NCBI RefSeq assembly: GCF_001653475.1
Contig: NZ_CP011487.1
Span: forward strand, 1,178,001-1,242,000
Direction of reading: 5' to 3'
Source: Helicobacter pylori
GTDB lineage: Bacteria > Campylobacterota > Campylobacteria > Campylobacterales > Helicobacteraceae
Length of the DNA stretch: 64,000 bases
Each line of letters begins with the position of its first letter. Position 1 is the first letter of the stretch. Both the position numbers and the translations under genes were made by a program. This document shows positions 38,853 to 49,034 of the stretch, piece after piece. Below the pieces are notes generated by a model. That model was not told the origin of the DNA. It saw nothing but the letters and a program-made list of their open reading frames with translations, and searched no databases.

Positions 38853-39557
38853 TTATTGCCTCCCTCTTCTGCTTCTTCTAGGCTCTCTTTCTTCTTTAGC
38901 CTCTTCTTTTTTCTCAAATTGGATGCCTTTTTGCAAAACTTCCCCTTTGAAAATCCACACTTTCACGCCAATAATACCATATACCGTCATCGCTTCAGCA
39001 AAGCCATAATCAATCTTAGCCCTTAAGGTGTGTAAAGGCACGCGCCCTTCCATATACCATTCGGTGCGAGCGATTTCAGCCCCTGCTAAACGGCCAGAAA
39101 CGCGCACCTTGATCCCTTTAGCGCCGGATTTTAACGCCGCTTGCATGACCTTTTTCATCGCGCGGCGGAAAGCGACCCTTTTTTCTAGCTGGGTGGCTAC
39201 ATTTTCTGCGGCTAATTGGGCGTCAGCTTGGGGGCGTTTGACTTCTTTGATATTAATGGAGACTTCTTTTTTGATGAGCGTTTTTAAGCCTTCTTTGACT
39301 TTTTCAATATCCACGCCTTTTTTACCAATGATAAGCCCTGGGCGAGCCGCTACGACCGTAACGCGCAGTTTTTTAGCCGCTCTTTCAATCACAATCTCGC
39401 TCACGCCGGCATAATAAAGCTCTTTTTTAAGGAATTTCCTAATCTTATTGTCTTCATCAATATTGCTTGGAGCGGTGCGAGCGTTAGGGAACCATCTGGA
39501 AGTCCAATTCCTATTAATACCTAATCTTAAACCTACCGGATTAACTTTTTGTCCCAT
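38853..39557 (-). CDS. rpsC: 30S ribosomal protein S3
   Basis: 234 residues. KH domain [20 protein letters not shown] and the C-terminal signature [20 protein letters not shown]. The Arg/Glu-rich tail ends RRSRRGRQ. Forms the mRNA entry site with S4 and S5. Confidence 0.97.
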   Translation of the reverse strand: MGQKVNPVGLRLGINRNWTSRWFPNARTAPSNIDEDNKIRKFLKKELYYAGVSEIVIERAAKKLRVTVVAARPGLIIGKKGVDIEKVKEGLKTLIKKEVSINIKEVKRPQADAQLAAENVATQLEKRVAFRRAMKKVMQAALKSGAKGIKVRVSGRLAGAEIARTEWYMEGRVPLHTLRAKIDYGFAEAMTVYGIIGVKVWIFKGEVLQKGIQFEKKEEAKEEREPRRSRRGRQ

Positions 39558-39560
39558 TCC

Positions 39561-39929
39561 CTACTTACCTTCTGCTTGATTTTTTTTATGGCTTTTAGAA
39601 GATTTCATTTCTTTCCCTTCTGCTACTTCTACGAATACATGAGATGTTGGCTTTCTGATGGCTGTGGCTCTGCCTTTAGCTCTTGGAATGGAGCGCCTAA
39701 GCACAGGACCAGCATCCACTCTGCAAGAAACAATCAGAGCGCTCTTGGCGTCTAAAGAGCCGTTAGCGACTGCAGAAGCAACCACTTTTGAAAGCACTCT
39801 AGCCGCTTTATTAGGCGTAAATTCCAAACTAGCGATCGCTAGTTCAGCGTTCATGCCTTGAATCTGTCTTGCAATCAATCTGGCTTTAGTAGGAGATAAC
39901 CGCACAAATCTTAATAACGCTTTACTCAT
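39561..39929 (-). CDS. rplV: 50S ribosomal protein L22
   Basis: 122 residues with [19 protein letters not shown] and the C-terminal signature [18 protein letters not shown], the loop that lines the exit tunnel. A short basic tail follows. Confidence 0.96.
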   Translation of the reverse strand: MSKALLRFVRLSPTKARLIARQIQGMNAELAIASLEFTPNKAARVLSKVVASAVANGSLDAKSALIVSCRVDAGPVLRRSIPRAKGRATAIRKPTSHVFVEVAEGKEMKSSKSHKKNQAEGK

Positions 39930-39938
39930 TCTACCCCC

Positions 39939-40220
39939 TTACTTGCCAATCTTTTTTTGGACACTGCCTTTGTGCCCTTTAAAAGTTCTTGTAGGAGCGA
40001 ATTCCCCTAACTTATAACCCACATGGTTTTCTGTGATATACACAGGGACAAAAACCCTTCCGTTATGCACATTGTAAGTAAAACCAATCATTTCAGGCAA
40101 AATGGTGCTTCTTCTAGACCATGTTTTAATCGGGCGGTTATCCTTACCCTCTTTTGCCTTGAGCGTTTTTTTCATCAAGTGGTCGTCTATAAAAGGACCC
40201 TTTTTAATTGACCTAGACAT
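39939..40220 (-). CDS. rpsS: 30S ribosomal protein S19
   Basis: 93 residues: [38 protein letters not shown] and [14 protein letters not shown] [16 protein letters not shown]. Binds the head of the small subunit. Confidence 0.97.
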
Positions 40221-40231
40221 TCTTTAACCCT

Positions 40232-41062
40232 TTATTTATGTTTCTTTCTGGAAATGATGAGCTTGTCGCTAGCTTTTTTCTTTCTAGTTTTATAGCCCTT
40301 AGCTGGAGTACCCCAAGGCGATACAGGATGACCGCTTGTCCCTGTTTTACCCTCACCCCCACCATGCGGGTGATCCACTGGGTTCATAGCGCTTCCACGA
40401 GTTTGTGGGCGAATACCTCTGTGGCGGTTACGCCCTGCCTTACCGATAGAGATATTGATAAAATCCTCATTCCCTACCACGCCAATACTCGCCATGCATT
40501 CGCTTAAGATGTAGCGCATTTCAGAACTTGGCATCCTAAGAATGGTGTATTTATTTTCTCTACCCATGATTTGAGCGCTCATCCCAGCGCTTCTGGCTAA
40601 TTGCCCGCCAGCCCCTGGATGCATTTCAATATTATGCACCACCGTTCCTATAGGGATATTTTTTAACTTCATCGCAAAGCCCGCTTTAATATCCAAACCG
40701 CCTTCAGCAGCGATAACGCTATCGCCTACTTTCAAACCGCTTGGCTGTAAAATGTAGCGTTTATCCCCATCAGGATAGATTACAAGAGCGATGCGCGCAT
40801 TTCTGTAAGGATCATACTCAATCGCAGCCACTTTCCCTTCAATATTGTATTTGTTGCGTTTGAAATCAATAATGCGATAGAGTTTTTTAGCCCCTCTCTC
40901 TTTGTGGCGGCTAGTGATACGCCCGTTATTGTTTCTCCCTGCTGTTGCTTTAAGCTTAGTGAGTAAGCCTTTGACACTGCTTTTTGCGGTAATGTCTTTA
41001 GAGTCCAACACCGACATGAAGCGTCTGCTTGGGGTGTAGGGCTTATAAGTTTTAATCGCCAT
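40232..41062 (-). CDS. rplB: 50S ribosomal protein L2
   Basis: 276 residues. RNA-binding region [19 protein letters not shown] and the near-invariant [13 protein letters not shown] with its catalytic-centre histidine, followed by the basic C-terminus SRKKHK. One of the central proteins at the peptidyl-transferase base. Confidence 0.97.
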   Translation of the reverse strand: MAIKTYKPYTPSRRFMSVLDSKDITAKSSVKGLLTKLKATAGRNNNGRITSRHKERGAKKLYRIIDFKRNKYNIEGKVAAIEYDPYRNARIALVIYPDGDKRYILQPSGLKVGDSVIAAEGGLDIKAGFAMKLKNIPIGTVVHNIEMHPGAGGQLARSAGMSAQIMGRENKYTILRMPSSEMRYILSECMASIGVVGNEDFINISIGKAGRNRHRGIRPQTRGSAMNPVDHPHGGGEGKTGTSGHPVSPWGTPAKGYKTRKKKASDKLIISRKKHK

Positions 41063-41077
41063 AACGCTTTCTCCTTT

Positions 41078-41359
41078 CTACGCACCAAGGGCGGCAATGC
41101 TAGCGCCCTCTGGAACTTTCACATAAAATTTCTTAAACGACTTTCTTTGTCCAAGCTTCCCTCTAAAGCGTTTCACTTTACCCTCTTGTTTCAAAGAATT
41201 GATTTTCAAAGGCTCAAAGCCAAAGTAAGTTTTAAACACTTCTTTGAGCTGGTTTTTAGTTACATTTTGAGCCGTTTGGACCACTAAAACACCTTTTTCT
41301 TGCAATCCTAATGACTTTTCAGTGTAAAGAATTGACTTTATATCCATGATGTCTGCCAT
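41078..41359 (-). CDS. rplW: 50S ribosomal protein L23
   Basis: 93 residues, matching family length. [20 protein letters not shown] and [19 protein letters not shown] are typical. Docking site for trigger factor and SRP at the tunnel exit. Confidence 0.95.
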   Translation of the reverse strand: MADIMDIKSILYTEKSLGLQEKGVLVVQTAQNVTKNQLKEVFKTYFGFEPLKINSLKQEGKVKRFRGKLGQRKSFKKFYVKVPEGASIAALGA

Positions 41360-41362
41360 TTT

Positions 41363-42010
41363 TTACTCCTCTGTCTTATCTTGCACCACATGCTGAAACG
41401 CTGCTTCTTCCATCACCACAGAGCTAAACGCCGCTAAAAGATAAGCGTTTAACTCGCTCGTATCAATAATGAGGCATTTTTTAAGGTTACTAAAAGCTAA
41501 CTCGGTGTATTCGTCCATGTTCATGCACACAAACAAAGTGTCTCGTTGCTCTAAAGCTTGGAACATTTGGTTGGCTTCTTTAGTCAAATGCTTTCTTTTA
41601 TTGTCTTCAACCACGCCTTTTATAGCGATTTTTTCCACCACAAAAAGCTTGTTCGCTTGCGCTTTTTCTTCTAAAGCGTATTCTAAAGCCAAGCGTTTTT
41701 GTTTTTTATTGATTTTAAGGTTGTAGTTGCGCTTATTCGTAGCCCCATGAGAGACACCCCCACCCACAAATACAGGCGAAGTGATGCTCCCTGCTCTGGC
41801 TCTTCCGCCCCCTTTTTGCGCCCAAGGCTTCCTACCGCCCCCACTCACTTCAGCACGGTTTTTACTTTTAGCGGTATTAGCGCGCGCAGAAGATAAATAA
41901 TGTTTCACATAAAGATAGAGGTTATGGCTGTTGATACCCTCATATCTTTTAGGTAACTCCACGCTACCCTTTTCTTTCAAATGGCTGTCTAAAACGATGG
42001 CCTTACTCAT
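41363..42010 (-). CDS. rplD: 50S ribosomal protein L4
   Basis: 215 residues from [20 protein letters not shown] (AAAGGGTTTG ribosome site); the frame continues 9 codons upstream without a good site. The tunnel loop is [19 protein letters not shown]. It may regulate the S10 operon in other bacteria. Confidence 0.95.
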   Translation of the reverse strand: MSKAIVLDSHLKEKGSVELPKRYEGINSHNLYLYVKHYLSSARANTAKSKNRAEVSGGGRKPWAQKGGGRARAGSITSPVFVGGGVSHGATNKRNYNLKINKKQKRLALEYALEEKAQANKLFVVEKIAIKGVVEDNKRKHLTKEANQMFQALEQRDTLFVCMNMDEYTELAFSNLKKCLIIDTSELNAYLLAAFSSVVMEEAAFQHVVQDKTEE

Positions 42011-42046
42011 ATCAAACCCTTTATATTTTATATTCAATGTATGGTT

Positions 42047-42622
42047 TTATACCGCTCTAATGCGTCCATAAGCCCCAGAAAAGCCGGCCACTGAACCCTT
42101 TAGCACTAACACCATACTTTCTTTATCAAAAGAGAGCACCTCGTTTTGGCAAGTAACTAGCTCATTGCCATAATGCCCTGCCATTTTCCTACCCTTTTGC
42201 ACTCTTCCTGGCCATTCTCTGTTACCAATAGAACCAGGGCGGCGGTGGAAACGGCTCCCATGAGCGGCAGGCCCGCCTTGGAAATTCCAACGCTTCATCA
42301 CCCCCGCAAAGCCTCTCCCTTTAGTTTTAAAGCTCGCTTTAACCCTTTTAAGCGTTTCTAAAGCGCTCAAATCCAAATCGCCCAACTCTTGTTGCTGGGA
42401 AGCTTTTAAGGTAGCGAAATGGTTAAACTCTTTACTGAGTTGGTATTTCTTTTGCTGGCCTTCAATCGCCTTATTGTGTTTTTTATGCATCGCATAGGCC
42501 ACTAAAGCTTTCCCGTTTTCTAGCTGGCACACTTTCGCTTGCAAGACTTTAAGCAAGGTTACAGGCGTGCTGTTAGCGTCAATAGTGCGGCTCATGCCTA
42601 TCTTTTGAACTAAAAATTCCAT
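42047..42622 (-). CDS. rplC: 50S ribosomal protein L3
   Basis: 191 residues. Signature [20 protein letters not shown] and [19 protein letters not shown], with the loop that reaches the peptidyl-transferase centre. Slightly shorter than the E. coli protein (about 209). Confidence 0.96.
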   Translation of the reverse strand: MEFLVQKIGMSRTIDANSTPVTLLKVLQAKVCQLENGKALVAYAMHKKHNKAIEGQQKKYQLSKEFNHFATLKASQQQELGDLDLSALETLKRVKASFKTKGRGFAGVMKRWNFQGGPAAHGSRFHRRPGSIGNREWPGRVQKGRKMAGHYGNELVTCQNEVLSFDKESMVLVLKGSVAGFSGAYGRIRAV

Positions 42623-42658
42623 ATCTAACCCTTATTTTATGATCTCAATGCGTTAGGA

Positions 42659-42973
42659 CTACTTCGTTTCCATAGAAGTTACTTCTACATCCACTTCAGG
42701 AGCTAAATCCAACTTCATCAAGCTATCCACGGTTTCTGGGGTGGCCGAGATAATATCAATCAATCGGCTATAAACCCTAATCTCAAACTGCTCTCTTGAA
42801 TCCTTATTGACATGCGGGGAGCGTAAAACGGTGTAACGCTTATTCTTAGTCGGTAAAGGGATAGGCCCTCTAATTTCAGAACCTGAGCGCTTTACGGCTT
42901 CCACGATAGCCACAACAGAGCGATCCAACACTCTATGGTCATAAGCTTTGAGCTTCAACCTGATTTTTTCCAT
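42659..42973 (-). CDS. rpsJ: 30S ribosomal protein S10
   Basis: 104 residues from [20 protein letters not shown]; the frame opens upstream at 43000. A TTAGGAGAGT ribosome site precedes the ATG at 42973. Signature [20 protein letters not shown]. First gene of the S10-spc-alpha super-operon. AT-rich sequence upstream (43000-43070) must hold the main promoter. Confidence 0.96.
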   Translation of the reverse strand: MEKIRLKLKAYDHRVLDRSVVAIVEAVKRSGSEIRGPIPLPTKNKRYTVLRSPHVNKDSREQFEIRVYSRLIDIISATPETVDSLMKLDLAPEVDVEVTSMETK

Positions 42974-43182
42974 AAACTCTCCTAAAAGAACTCGTCTCAT
43001 CCGTTACTAAAAACAGAATAAAACAATAAAATAAAAACTGAAATACTACTCAAAATGCGCCACTTAGTCAATAACTTTTGCTATTTTTAGGGCTTTTTAG
43101 AGATTTTTACTTCCTTTTTATAAGGAAATATAAAAAAAGGCGCTACGATTGTCTTATTCAATCTCATTTGAAAGGAAGTTCC

Positions 43183-44265
43183 ATGCCCCTTTCTTGCTTG
43201 CACCCTTTTGGGCCTTTTGAAACCCCTAAAGAGCCGACTTTAAACAACCCGCTTTTAAACTCAAGCGATAAAATCTGTCTTTTAGGGCCGATGAAATCCG
43301 GTAAAACCACTTTCGCCCTCAAACTAGCGAAGGGTTTTAAAAACCCTGTGTATATCAATTACAATGACATGCGTTTGAACAAAAACATTCTGAGCTCATG
43401 GCTTTTAAAATGGCATTTAGAAAAGAAAATGGATTTACTCATTTTAGATCATATTGATCGCTTGGATTTCAGCCTGCCTAAGCTTCCTAAAGTCGTTCTC
43501 ATCCCTAATTATTTAAGCCCCATAACAACGCCCGATTGCAGCTTGAGCTATGCGTTAGGGTTGGATTTTAAAGAATATACTAGCTTTTTCAAACCCAACA
43601 CCCCTAAAAACACTCTGTTTAACCGCTTTTTAAGAGACGGCAACGCTTTAGATTCGCTTTTTGCAGAAAACGAGCAAGAAAAAATCCTAAAAAAACAAGA
43701 AAATATTAAATTAATTTTTCAAGCTTACGCCCCCTTAATGGCTAAAATCTGCTCGTATCAGTCTAAGTTTGTGAGCGCTTTTTATCTTTATACGCAACTC
43801 AAAAAAGAACTTAAGATCTCTAAAGACACCCTTTATAAATTTTTACACGCGCTAGAAAAACAACGCATCATTTTTTTAGTCCCTAGTTTTGAAAATAATA
43901 AAAATAAATTGTATCTGTGCGATTTTGCCTTACCTTATAGCCTGACTCCTAGCCCCTCGCTTTTAAATGTTTTTGAAAACATGGTTTTTTTAGAGCTTTA
44001 CAAGCAATTCCCAAACCATGAGCTTTACTCCCATGATAATGGGATTTTTATCTTGCAAAAAAATTCTACAAACAAGCTCGCTCTCATCGCCCATGCTTTC
44101 CCCACGCCCCATTTTTTAGAAAAACAGCTTCTATGGTGCCATAAACATGGGTTTTTAAAAATTGTAATCGTTTCTATCAATGCCCCCATTTTAGCAACTC
44201 ATACCCCCTACAAACACCTTAATTTCATTGATTTTTCTTTGGATATTCAATCTATTTTGGTATAA
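43183..44265 (+). CDS. Predicted AAA-type ATPase
   Basis: 360 residues from the ATG at 43183 with an AAAGGAAG ribosome site; the open frame from 43078 lacks one. P-loop LLGPMKSGKTTF (residues 33-44), Walker B DLLILDHIDRL near residue 88. The C-terminal part (NVFENMVFLELYKQF, then a nuclease-like strand-helix arrangement with LALIAHAF) resembles the DUF4143 domain of AAA ATPases. Such proteins occur widely in bacteria with unknown role. It is divergent from the ribosomal operon. Confidence 0.85.
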   Translation: MPLSCLHPFGPFETPKEPTLNNPLLNSSDKICLLGPMKSGKTTFALKLAKGFKNPVYINYNDMRLNKNILSSWLLKWHLEKKMDLLILDHIDRLDFSLPKLPKVVLIPNYLSPITTPDCSLSYALGLDFKEYTSFFKPNTPKNTLFNRFLRDGNALDSLFAENEQEKILKKQENIKLIFQAYAPLMAKICSYQSKFVSAFYLYTQLKKELKISKDTLYKFLHALEKQRIIFLVPSFENNKNKLYLCDFALPYSLTPSPSLLNVFENMVFLELYKQFPNHELYSHDNGIFILQKNSTNKLALIAHAFPTPHFLEKQLLWCHKHGFLKIVIVSINAPILATHTPYKHLNFIDFSLDIQSILV

Positions 44266-44504
44266 TAATTATTATGTATTTATGTATTTATGTATTTATG
44301 TATTTATGTATTTATGTATTTATGTATTTATGTATTTATGTATTTATAATTATTATTCAAATTTTTAAATGATTATTATATATTTTTATTTTTTCTTAAG
44401 CTAACACACTATAAGCTGTCCTAGTATTTCGCTTTTTTGGGAAATACCACCTACCCCAAAAGCGTAGGGCGTTTTTAATATTCTTTTATAGAAAGGAAGT
44501 TGTA
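44266..44504 (+). promoter_or_regulatory. Intergenic region with octamer repeat and hairpin before a secreted-protein gene
   Basis: 239 bases. An 8-bp tandem repeat occupies 44274-44345 (separate entry). Further on CGCTTTTTTGGG (44430-44441) can pair with CCCCAAAAGCG (about 44455-44465), then comes an AAAGGAAG ribosome site. The hairpin may terminate the ATPase transcript or shape the leader of the next gene. Confidence 0.5.
44274..44345 (+). repeat. Nine tandem copies of ATGTATTT
   Basis: Nine perfect 8-base units without interruption, flanked by near-symmetrical AT sequence (ATAATAATTATT left, ATAATTATTATT right). Unit length is not a multiple of three and each unit contains an ATG. The array is intergenic, 160 bases upstream of the next gene. 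Confidence 0.95.
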
Positions 44505-45095
44505 ATGAACGCATTGAAAAGATTAAGTTTCTGCACCTTGTTATCCCTAGGTCTCCTCGCTCAAACAGCGCATACTAATAGTTTGAAAGACACGATTAAC
44601 TATCCTAATTGGCTTAAAATCAATCTTTTTAACGACAAGAACCCGCTCAATCAATATGTAGGATCGGCTTCTATTTCCGGTAAAAGGAACGATTTTTATT
44701 CCAACTACATCCCCTATGATGACAAATTGCCCCCTGAAAAGAATGCTGAAAAAGTGGCTTTTTTAAGGGCTAAAATGAACGCTTATAGCGCTTTAGAGAT
44801 TGTCTTATTGACCAAGAAAATACGAGAACGCATTTATAGGGAGTTTCAAGATAAAGACAAATTCGTCAACAATCTGTTTGGAATAGTTGATTTTTTAGCA
44901 TCTAAATCCATTTTAGCTAAAAGGTTCGTGGATGCCATCAACCATCGTGTGTATGTCATGGTGCAATTCCCTTTCGTTCAGCCTGAAGATTTGATCGCTT
45001 ACTTTAAAGCAAAACGCATCAACCTTTCTCCAACGAGCGCTAAAAAATTGAGCATGATTTTAAATAAAACGCTGTTTAATGATACGGATACTTAA
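44505..45095 (+). CDS. Secreted protein of unknown function
   Basis: 196 residues with a clear signal peptide ([24 protein letters not shown]). The mature part has no known domain; it starts [17 protein letters not shown] and has helical segments ([35 protein letters not shown]). It contains no cysteine after the signal. AAAGGAAG ribosome site. Probably Helicobacter-specific. Upstream repeat and hairpin may affect its expression. The 3' end overlaps convergent rnhB by 4 bases. Confidence 0.85.
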   Translation: MNALKRLSFCTLLSLGLLAQTAHTNSLKDTINYPNWLKINLFNDKNPLNQYVGSASISGKRNDFYSNYIPYDDKLPPEKNAEKVAFLRAKMNAYSALEIVLLTKKIRERIYREFQDKDKFVNNLFGIVDFLASKSILAKRFVDAINHRVYVMVQFPFVQPEDLIAYFKAKRINLSPTSAKKLSMILNKTLFNDTDT

Positions 45096-45673
45096 GAAAA
45101 TAAGTTGTTTTTAAGCGTGAAGCTACGCCGATGAAAGGGCGTAGTTCCTAGCTTGTTGATCGCTTCTATATGTTGTTTAGTCCCATACCCGCAATTCTTA
45201 TCCCAACCGTATTCCTTAAACAAAGCGTGCAATTCTAGCATTTCTCTGTCCTTAAAGGCTTTCGCTAAAACAGACGCCATAGCGATTTGAGCGACTTTTT
45301 CATCGCCCTTGATGATGGTTTGTATATTGAGGTATTGTTTATTCAAGCCAAACGCCGTGTTGCCGTCTATTTTTATCCCGTTGGCTAAAGAGCAATCCTT
45401 TTCTAAAATTTCTTGCACAGCGAGCTTCAAACACACCCCTAAGCCTAAGTTATCAATCTCATTTGCGCTTTTTTGAACCACGCAAAATCCCACCTCATCA
45501 TGCGTTTTGATTTTATCTTCTAAGAAAAAGCGCTTTTTTGGGCTGAGCTTCTTGCTGTCTTTTAAGCCCATGCTCAAAAACTCTGCCGCTGTTTTTTCAC
45601 TGCACACCACCCCAGCCACAAAAAGCGAACCGGCCAAACACCCCCTCCCTGCTTCATCAATGCCTAAAGTCAT
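45092..45673 (-). CDS. rnhB: Ribonuclease HII
   Basis: 193 residues; cleaves the RNA strand of RNA-DNA hybrids and removes single ribonucleotides. The first catalytic Asp-Glu pair is in [19 protein letters not shown]; further acidic residues are in [11 protein letters not shown] and [10 protein letters not shown]. Family sequence [14 protein letters not shown] is present. It lies behind a 43-codon ORF and fumC in the same direction. Confidence 0.95.
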   Translation of the reverse strand: MTLGIDEAGRGCLAGSLFVAGVVCSEKTAAEFLSMGLKDSKKLSPKKRFFLEDKIKTHDEVGFCVVQKSANEIDNLGLGVCLKLAVQEILEKDCSLANGIKIDGNTAFGLNKQYLNIQTIIKGDEKVAQIAMASVLAKAFKDREMLELHALFKEYGWDKNCGYGTKQHIEAINKLGTTPFHRRSFTLKNNLFS

Positions 45674-45697
45674 TGATACGCAACCAAACCGGTATTC

Positions 45698-45829
45698 CTA
45701 CTCATGCACTCCATGCGTTATCCTGTTTTCTCTCAGCTTCTTAATAAACTCTGTTAATCCTTTTTCAAAGTTTTTCACGCTTTTTCTGTCGCTTGGCGAT
45801 GAGGGATGAGTGGCTTTTTCAGGATTCAT
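45698..45829 (-). CDS. Small hypothetical protein between fumC and rnhB
   Basis: A 43-codon frame with ATG at 45829, 17 bases after the fumC stop, ending 24 bases before rnhB. The translation begins MNPEKATHPSSPSDRKSV and continues as an amphipathic basic helix (NFEKGLTEFIKKLREN). Codon use looks like its neighbours. The ribosome site is weak. Its place in a tightly packed co-directional set supports it; function unknown. Confidence 0.6.
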   Translation of the reverse strand: MNPEKATHPSSPSDRKSVKNFEKGLTEFIKKLRENRITHGVHE

Positions 45830-45846
45830 CTCATGTGCCCAGGTTT

Positions 45847-47238
45847 TCAAGCCTTAGGCCCGATCATCTTTTCAGGCACCACGAATTTGTCAAAATCCTC
45901 AGCACTTAGGAGTTTCAATTCCACCGCGCTTTCTTTTAAAGAAATGCCTTTTTTGTGGGCGTTTTTAGCGATTTTAGCGGCGTTTTCATAGCCCACATGC
46001 GGGTTTAGGGCGGTTACTAGCATTAAAGAATGGTGCAAATAATAATCAATCTTTTCTCTATTAGGCTCAATACCAATCGCACAATGGGTATTAAAACTTT
46101 CCATGCTGTCGCTCAACAGCCTTAAACTTTGCAAGAAATTATAAATAATCACCGGTTTAAACACATTCAATTCAAAATTACCCTGACTGGCCGCAATGCC
46201 AATAGCGGTATCATTCCCCATCACTTGCACGGCCACCATTGTCATCGCTTCGCATTGCGTGGGATTGACTTTACCAGGCATAATAGAGCTACCCGGCTCG
46301 TTTTCAGGGATATTAAGCTCGCCCAAACCACAGCGCGGCCCGCTCGCAAGCCATCTAATATCGTTAGCGATTTTCATTAAATTCGCCGCTAAAGCCTTAA
46401 AAGCCCCATGCGCATAAGCGATAGCGTCATGGCTAGTGAGCGCGTGGAATTTATTGGGCGCTGAGATGAATTTGACCCCACTAAACTGGCTCAATTCTTC
46501 AGCCACTTTTTCGCTCAATTCTTTATGAGCGTTTAGCCCTGTGCCTACGGCAGTCCCTCCTATAGCTAATTCTCTTAAATGCTCCAAACTCTCTAAAATT
46601 TGTTGTTTAGAATGCTCTAGCATGCTCGCATACCCGCTAAATTCCTGCCCCAAAGTTAAAGGCGTAGCGTCTTGTAAATGCGTGCGCCCGATTTTGACAA
46701 TCTCTTTAAATTGTTGGCTTTTGTCTTTAAAGGTCTTTAACAGATTCTCTAAACTGGGCAGTAACTTGCGCGTGATTTCTAGCACGCTCACAATGTGCAT
46801 AGCGGTAGGGAAAGTGTCGTTGGAGCTTTGAGACATGTTCACATCATCGTTAGGGTGGATGAGTTTTTTCTCTCTAAAATTACCCCCTAAAATTTCTGTA
46901 GCCTTATTGGCAATGACTTCATTGAGATTCATATTCGTCTGAGTCCCGCTCCCTGTTTGCCATATCGCTAACGGGAATTCGCCGCACAGCTCGCCTTTTA
47001 AAATGCAATCGCACGCCTTGATAATGGCTTGGGATTTTTCTAGGCTTAATTTCCCTAACTTGTGGTTGACAACCGCCAGACTCCTTTTGAGTTTGGCAAA
47101 CGCGCCAATGAGTTCTTTAGGCATTTTTTCGGTACCGATTTTAAAGTTTTCAAGACTGCGTTGCGTTTGAGCTCCCCAGTATTGGCTGTCATCCACTTGA
47201 ATTTCGCCCATCGTGTCATGTTCAATTCTAAATTGCAT
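45847..47238 (-). CDS. fumC: Fumarate hydratase, class II
   Basis: 463 residues; interconverts fumarate and malate in the TCA pathway, iron-free. The signature [15 protein letters not shown] holds the catalytic loop. Other conserved parts are [29 protein letters not shown] and [22 protein letters not shown] ribosome site. Probably leads a transcript with the small ORF and rnhB. Confidence 0.96.
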   Translation of the reverse strand: MQFRIEHDTMGEIQVDDSQYWGAQTQRSLENFKIGTEKMPKELIGAFAKLKRSLAVVNHKLGKLSLEKSQAIIKACDCILKGELCGEFPLAIWQTGSGTQTNMNLNEVIANKATEILGGNFREKKLIHPNDDVNMSQSSNDTFPTAMHIVSVLEITRKLLPSLENLLKTFKDKSQQFKEIVKIGRTHLQDATPLTLGQEFSGYASMLEHSKQQILESLEHLRELAIGGTAVGTGLNAHKELSEKVAEELSQFSGVKFISAPNKFHALTSHDAIAYAHGAFKALAANLMKIANDIRWLASGPRCGLGELNIPENEPGSSIMPGKVNPTQCEAMTMVAVQVMGNDTAIGIAASQGNFELNVFKPVIIYNFLQSLRLLSDSMESFNTHCAIGIEPNREKIDYYLHHSLMLVTALNPHVGYENAAKIAKNAHKKGISLKESAVELKLLSAEDFDKFVVPEKMIGPKA

Positions 47239-47373
47239 ACTAATCCTTTGAAATTTGATTTTAAAACCTTAAAAAAATAGCATAAACTCTTATACCTTCT
47301 ACTTAAAAACCCTAATTTTTTTAAAAACAATTTCCACAATTTTTACACAAAAGAAAGTTATCATTCGTTCGCA

Positions 47374-47389
47374 ACAAGAATTTTCTTGT
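47374..47389. promoter_or_regulatory. Inverted repeat before crdA
   Basis: ACAAGAA and TTCTTGT lie back to back with 2 bases between them, 25 bases before the crdA ATG. The 175-base fumC-crdA gap otherwise is AT-rich. The element could be a regulator site or an mRNA hairpin. crdA is known to be induced by copper through the CrdRS two-component system, but I cannot link this element to CrdR. Confidence 0.45.
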
Positions 47390-47413
47390 CATCTCAATTT
47401 AAAGGTCAAAACG

Positions 47414-47791
47414 ATGAAAAAGTTAGCCGCTTTATTTTTAATAAGCGCATTGGGGGTTATGAGTTTAAACGCATGGGAGCAAACCCTAAAAGCGAATGAC
47501 TTGGAAGTGAAAATCAAATCCGTGGGTAACCCCATTAAAGGCGATAACACTTTCGTGCTTAGCCCCACTTTAAAAGGTAAAGCTTTGGAAAAAGCTATCG
47601 TTAGGGTGCAGTTTATGATGCCTGAAATGCCTGGCATGCCAGCGATGAAAGAAATGGCGCAAGTGAGTGAAAAAAACGGCATTTATGAAGCTAAAACCAA
47701 TCTTTCTATGAACGGGACATGGCAGGTGAGGGTGGATATTAAATCTAAAGAGGGTCAGGTTTATCGCGCTAAAACAAGCCTGGATTTATAA
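47414..47791 (+). CDS. crdA: Copper resistance determinant CrdA
   Basis: 125-residue periplasmic protein: signal peptide MKKLAALFLISALGVMSLNA, then a single beta-sandwich domain like the YtkA/FixH type. It contains a methionine-rich copper-binding-like loop FMMPEMPGMPAMKEM. The H. pylori crdA product is a secreted copper-resistance factor needed for copper tolerance. It is followed 5 bases later by the outer-membrane component of the efflux system. AAAGG ribosome site. Confidence 0.93.
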   Translation: MKKLAALFLISALGVMSLNAWEQTLKANDLEVKIKSVGNPIKGDNTFVLSPTLKGKALEKAIVRVQFMMPEMPGMPAMKEMAQVSEKNGIYEAKTNLSMNGTWQVRVDIKSKEGQVYRAKTSLDL

Positions 47792-47795
47792 GAGC

Positions 47796-49034
47796 ATGCT
47801 GTCTTTGATAAGTGCGTTTTATAAAAGGGGCGTTTCAATACGCCTTCTAAGCGCTTTTTTATTGCTTTTTAGTTTGGGTTTTGCTAAAGATTTAGAGATC
47901 CAATCTTTTGTGGCTAAATACCTTTCTAAAAATCAAAAGATACAAGCCCTACAAGAGCAAATTGACGCTTTAAATTCTCAAGAAAAAGTCGTTAGCAAGT
48001 GGGATAACCCTATTTTGTATTTAGGCTATAACAACGCTAATGTGAGCGATTTTTTCAGGCTGGATAGCACCTTAATGCAAAACATGAGCTTGGGTTTGTC
48101 TCAAAAAGTAGATTTAAATGGTAAAAAACTCACGCAATCTAAAATGATCAACTTAGAAAAGCAAAAAAAGATATTAGAGCTTAAAAAAACCAAGCAACAA
48201 TTAGTGATTAGTTTAATGATAAACGGCATTGAAAATTATAAAAACCAACAAGAAATAGAGCTTTTAAATACAGCGGTAAAAAATTTAGAAAACACTCTCT
48301 ATCAAGCCAACCATTCCAGTTCACCCAATTTAATAGCGATCGCCAAGCTAGAAATTTTAAAATCGCAATTAGAAATCAAAAAAAACAATTTAGAAGAAGC
48401 GCTATCTAGCAGCCATTATTCCATGGGGGAATTGACTTTTAAAGAAAACGAGCTTTTAAGCATTGCCCCGAAAAATTTTGAATTCAATCATGAGCAAGAG
48501 CTATATAACATCAATACCACTAATTACGATATTGCGATCGCCAAGCTTGATGAAGAAAAAGCGCAAAAAGACATCACTTTAGCCAAAAAAAGCTTTTTAG
48601 AAGATGTGAATGTTACCGGGGTGTATTATTTCCGCTCCAAACAATACTATAACTACGATATGTTTAGCGTCGCTTTGTCTATCCCCTTACCCATTTATGG
48701 CAAGCAAGCCAAATTAGTGGAGCAAAAGAAGAAAGAAAGCTTGGTGTTTAAAAGCGAAGTGGAAAACACCAAAAACAAAACGCGCCACCTAGCCCTAAAA
48801 CTCCTTAAAAAATTAGAAACCTTGCAAAAAAACCTAGAATCGATCAATAAAATAATCAAGCAGAATGAAAAAATCGCGCAAATTTATGCGCTTGATTTGA
48901 GATCTAATAGCGATTACAACGCTTATTACAACGCTTTTAATGACAAAATCACAACTCAAATCACCCAGCTTGAAACCTTAAGCGCTCTCAATAGCGCTTA
49001 TTTGTCTTTACAAAACCTTAAAGGATTAGAATGA
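47796..49034 (+). CDS. crdB: Outer-membrane efflux protein CrdB (CzcC-like)
   Basis: 412 residues of the TolC/CusC family, with signal sequence (RLLSAFLLLFSLGFA), long helical stretches (QALQEQIDALNSQEKVV, LENTLYQANHSSSPNLIAIA) and beta-rich parts for the barrel. It would carry metal ions across the outer membrane from the CzcBA pump. Unlike CusC it has no lipobox cysteine. The end overlaps czcB by 4 bases. Confidence 0.9.
   Translation: MLSLISAFYKRGVSIRLLSAFLLLFSLGFAKDLEIQSFVAKYLSKNQKIQALQEQIDALNSQEKVVSKWDNPILYLGYNNANVSDFFRLDSTLMQNMSLGLSQKVDLNGKKLTQSKMINLEKQKKILELKKTKQQLVISLMINGIENYKNQQEIELLNTAVKNLENTLYQANHSSSPNLIAIAKLEILKSQLEIKKNNLEEALSSSHYSMGELTFKENELLSIAPKNFEFNHEQELYNINTTNYDIAIAKLDEEKAQKDITLAKKSFLEDVNVTGVYYFRSKQYYNYDMFSVALSIPLPIYGKQAKLVEQKKKESLVFKSEVENTKNKTRHLALKLLKKLETLQKNLESINKIIKQNEKIAQIYALDLRSNSDYNAYYNAFNDKITTQITQLETLSALNSAYLSLQNLKGLE

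Noticed and set aside
44274..44345. CRISPR-like repeat array
   Set aside because: Units are only 8 bases and contiguous, with no spacers and no cas genes.
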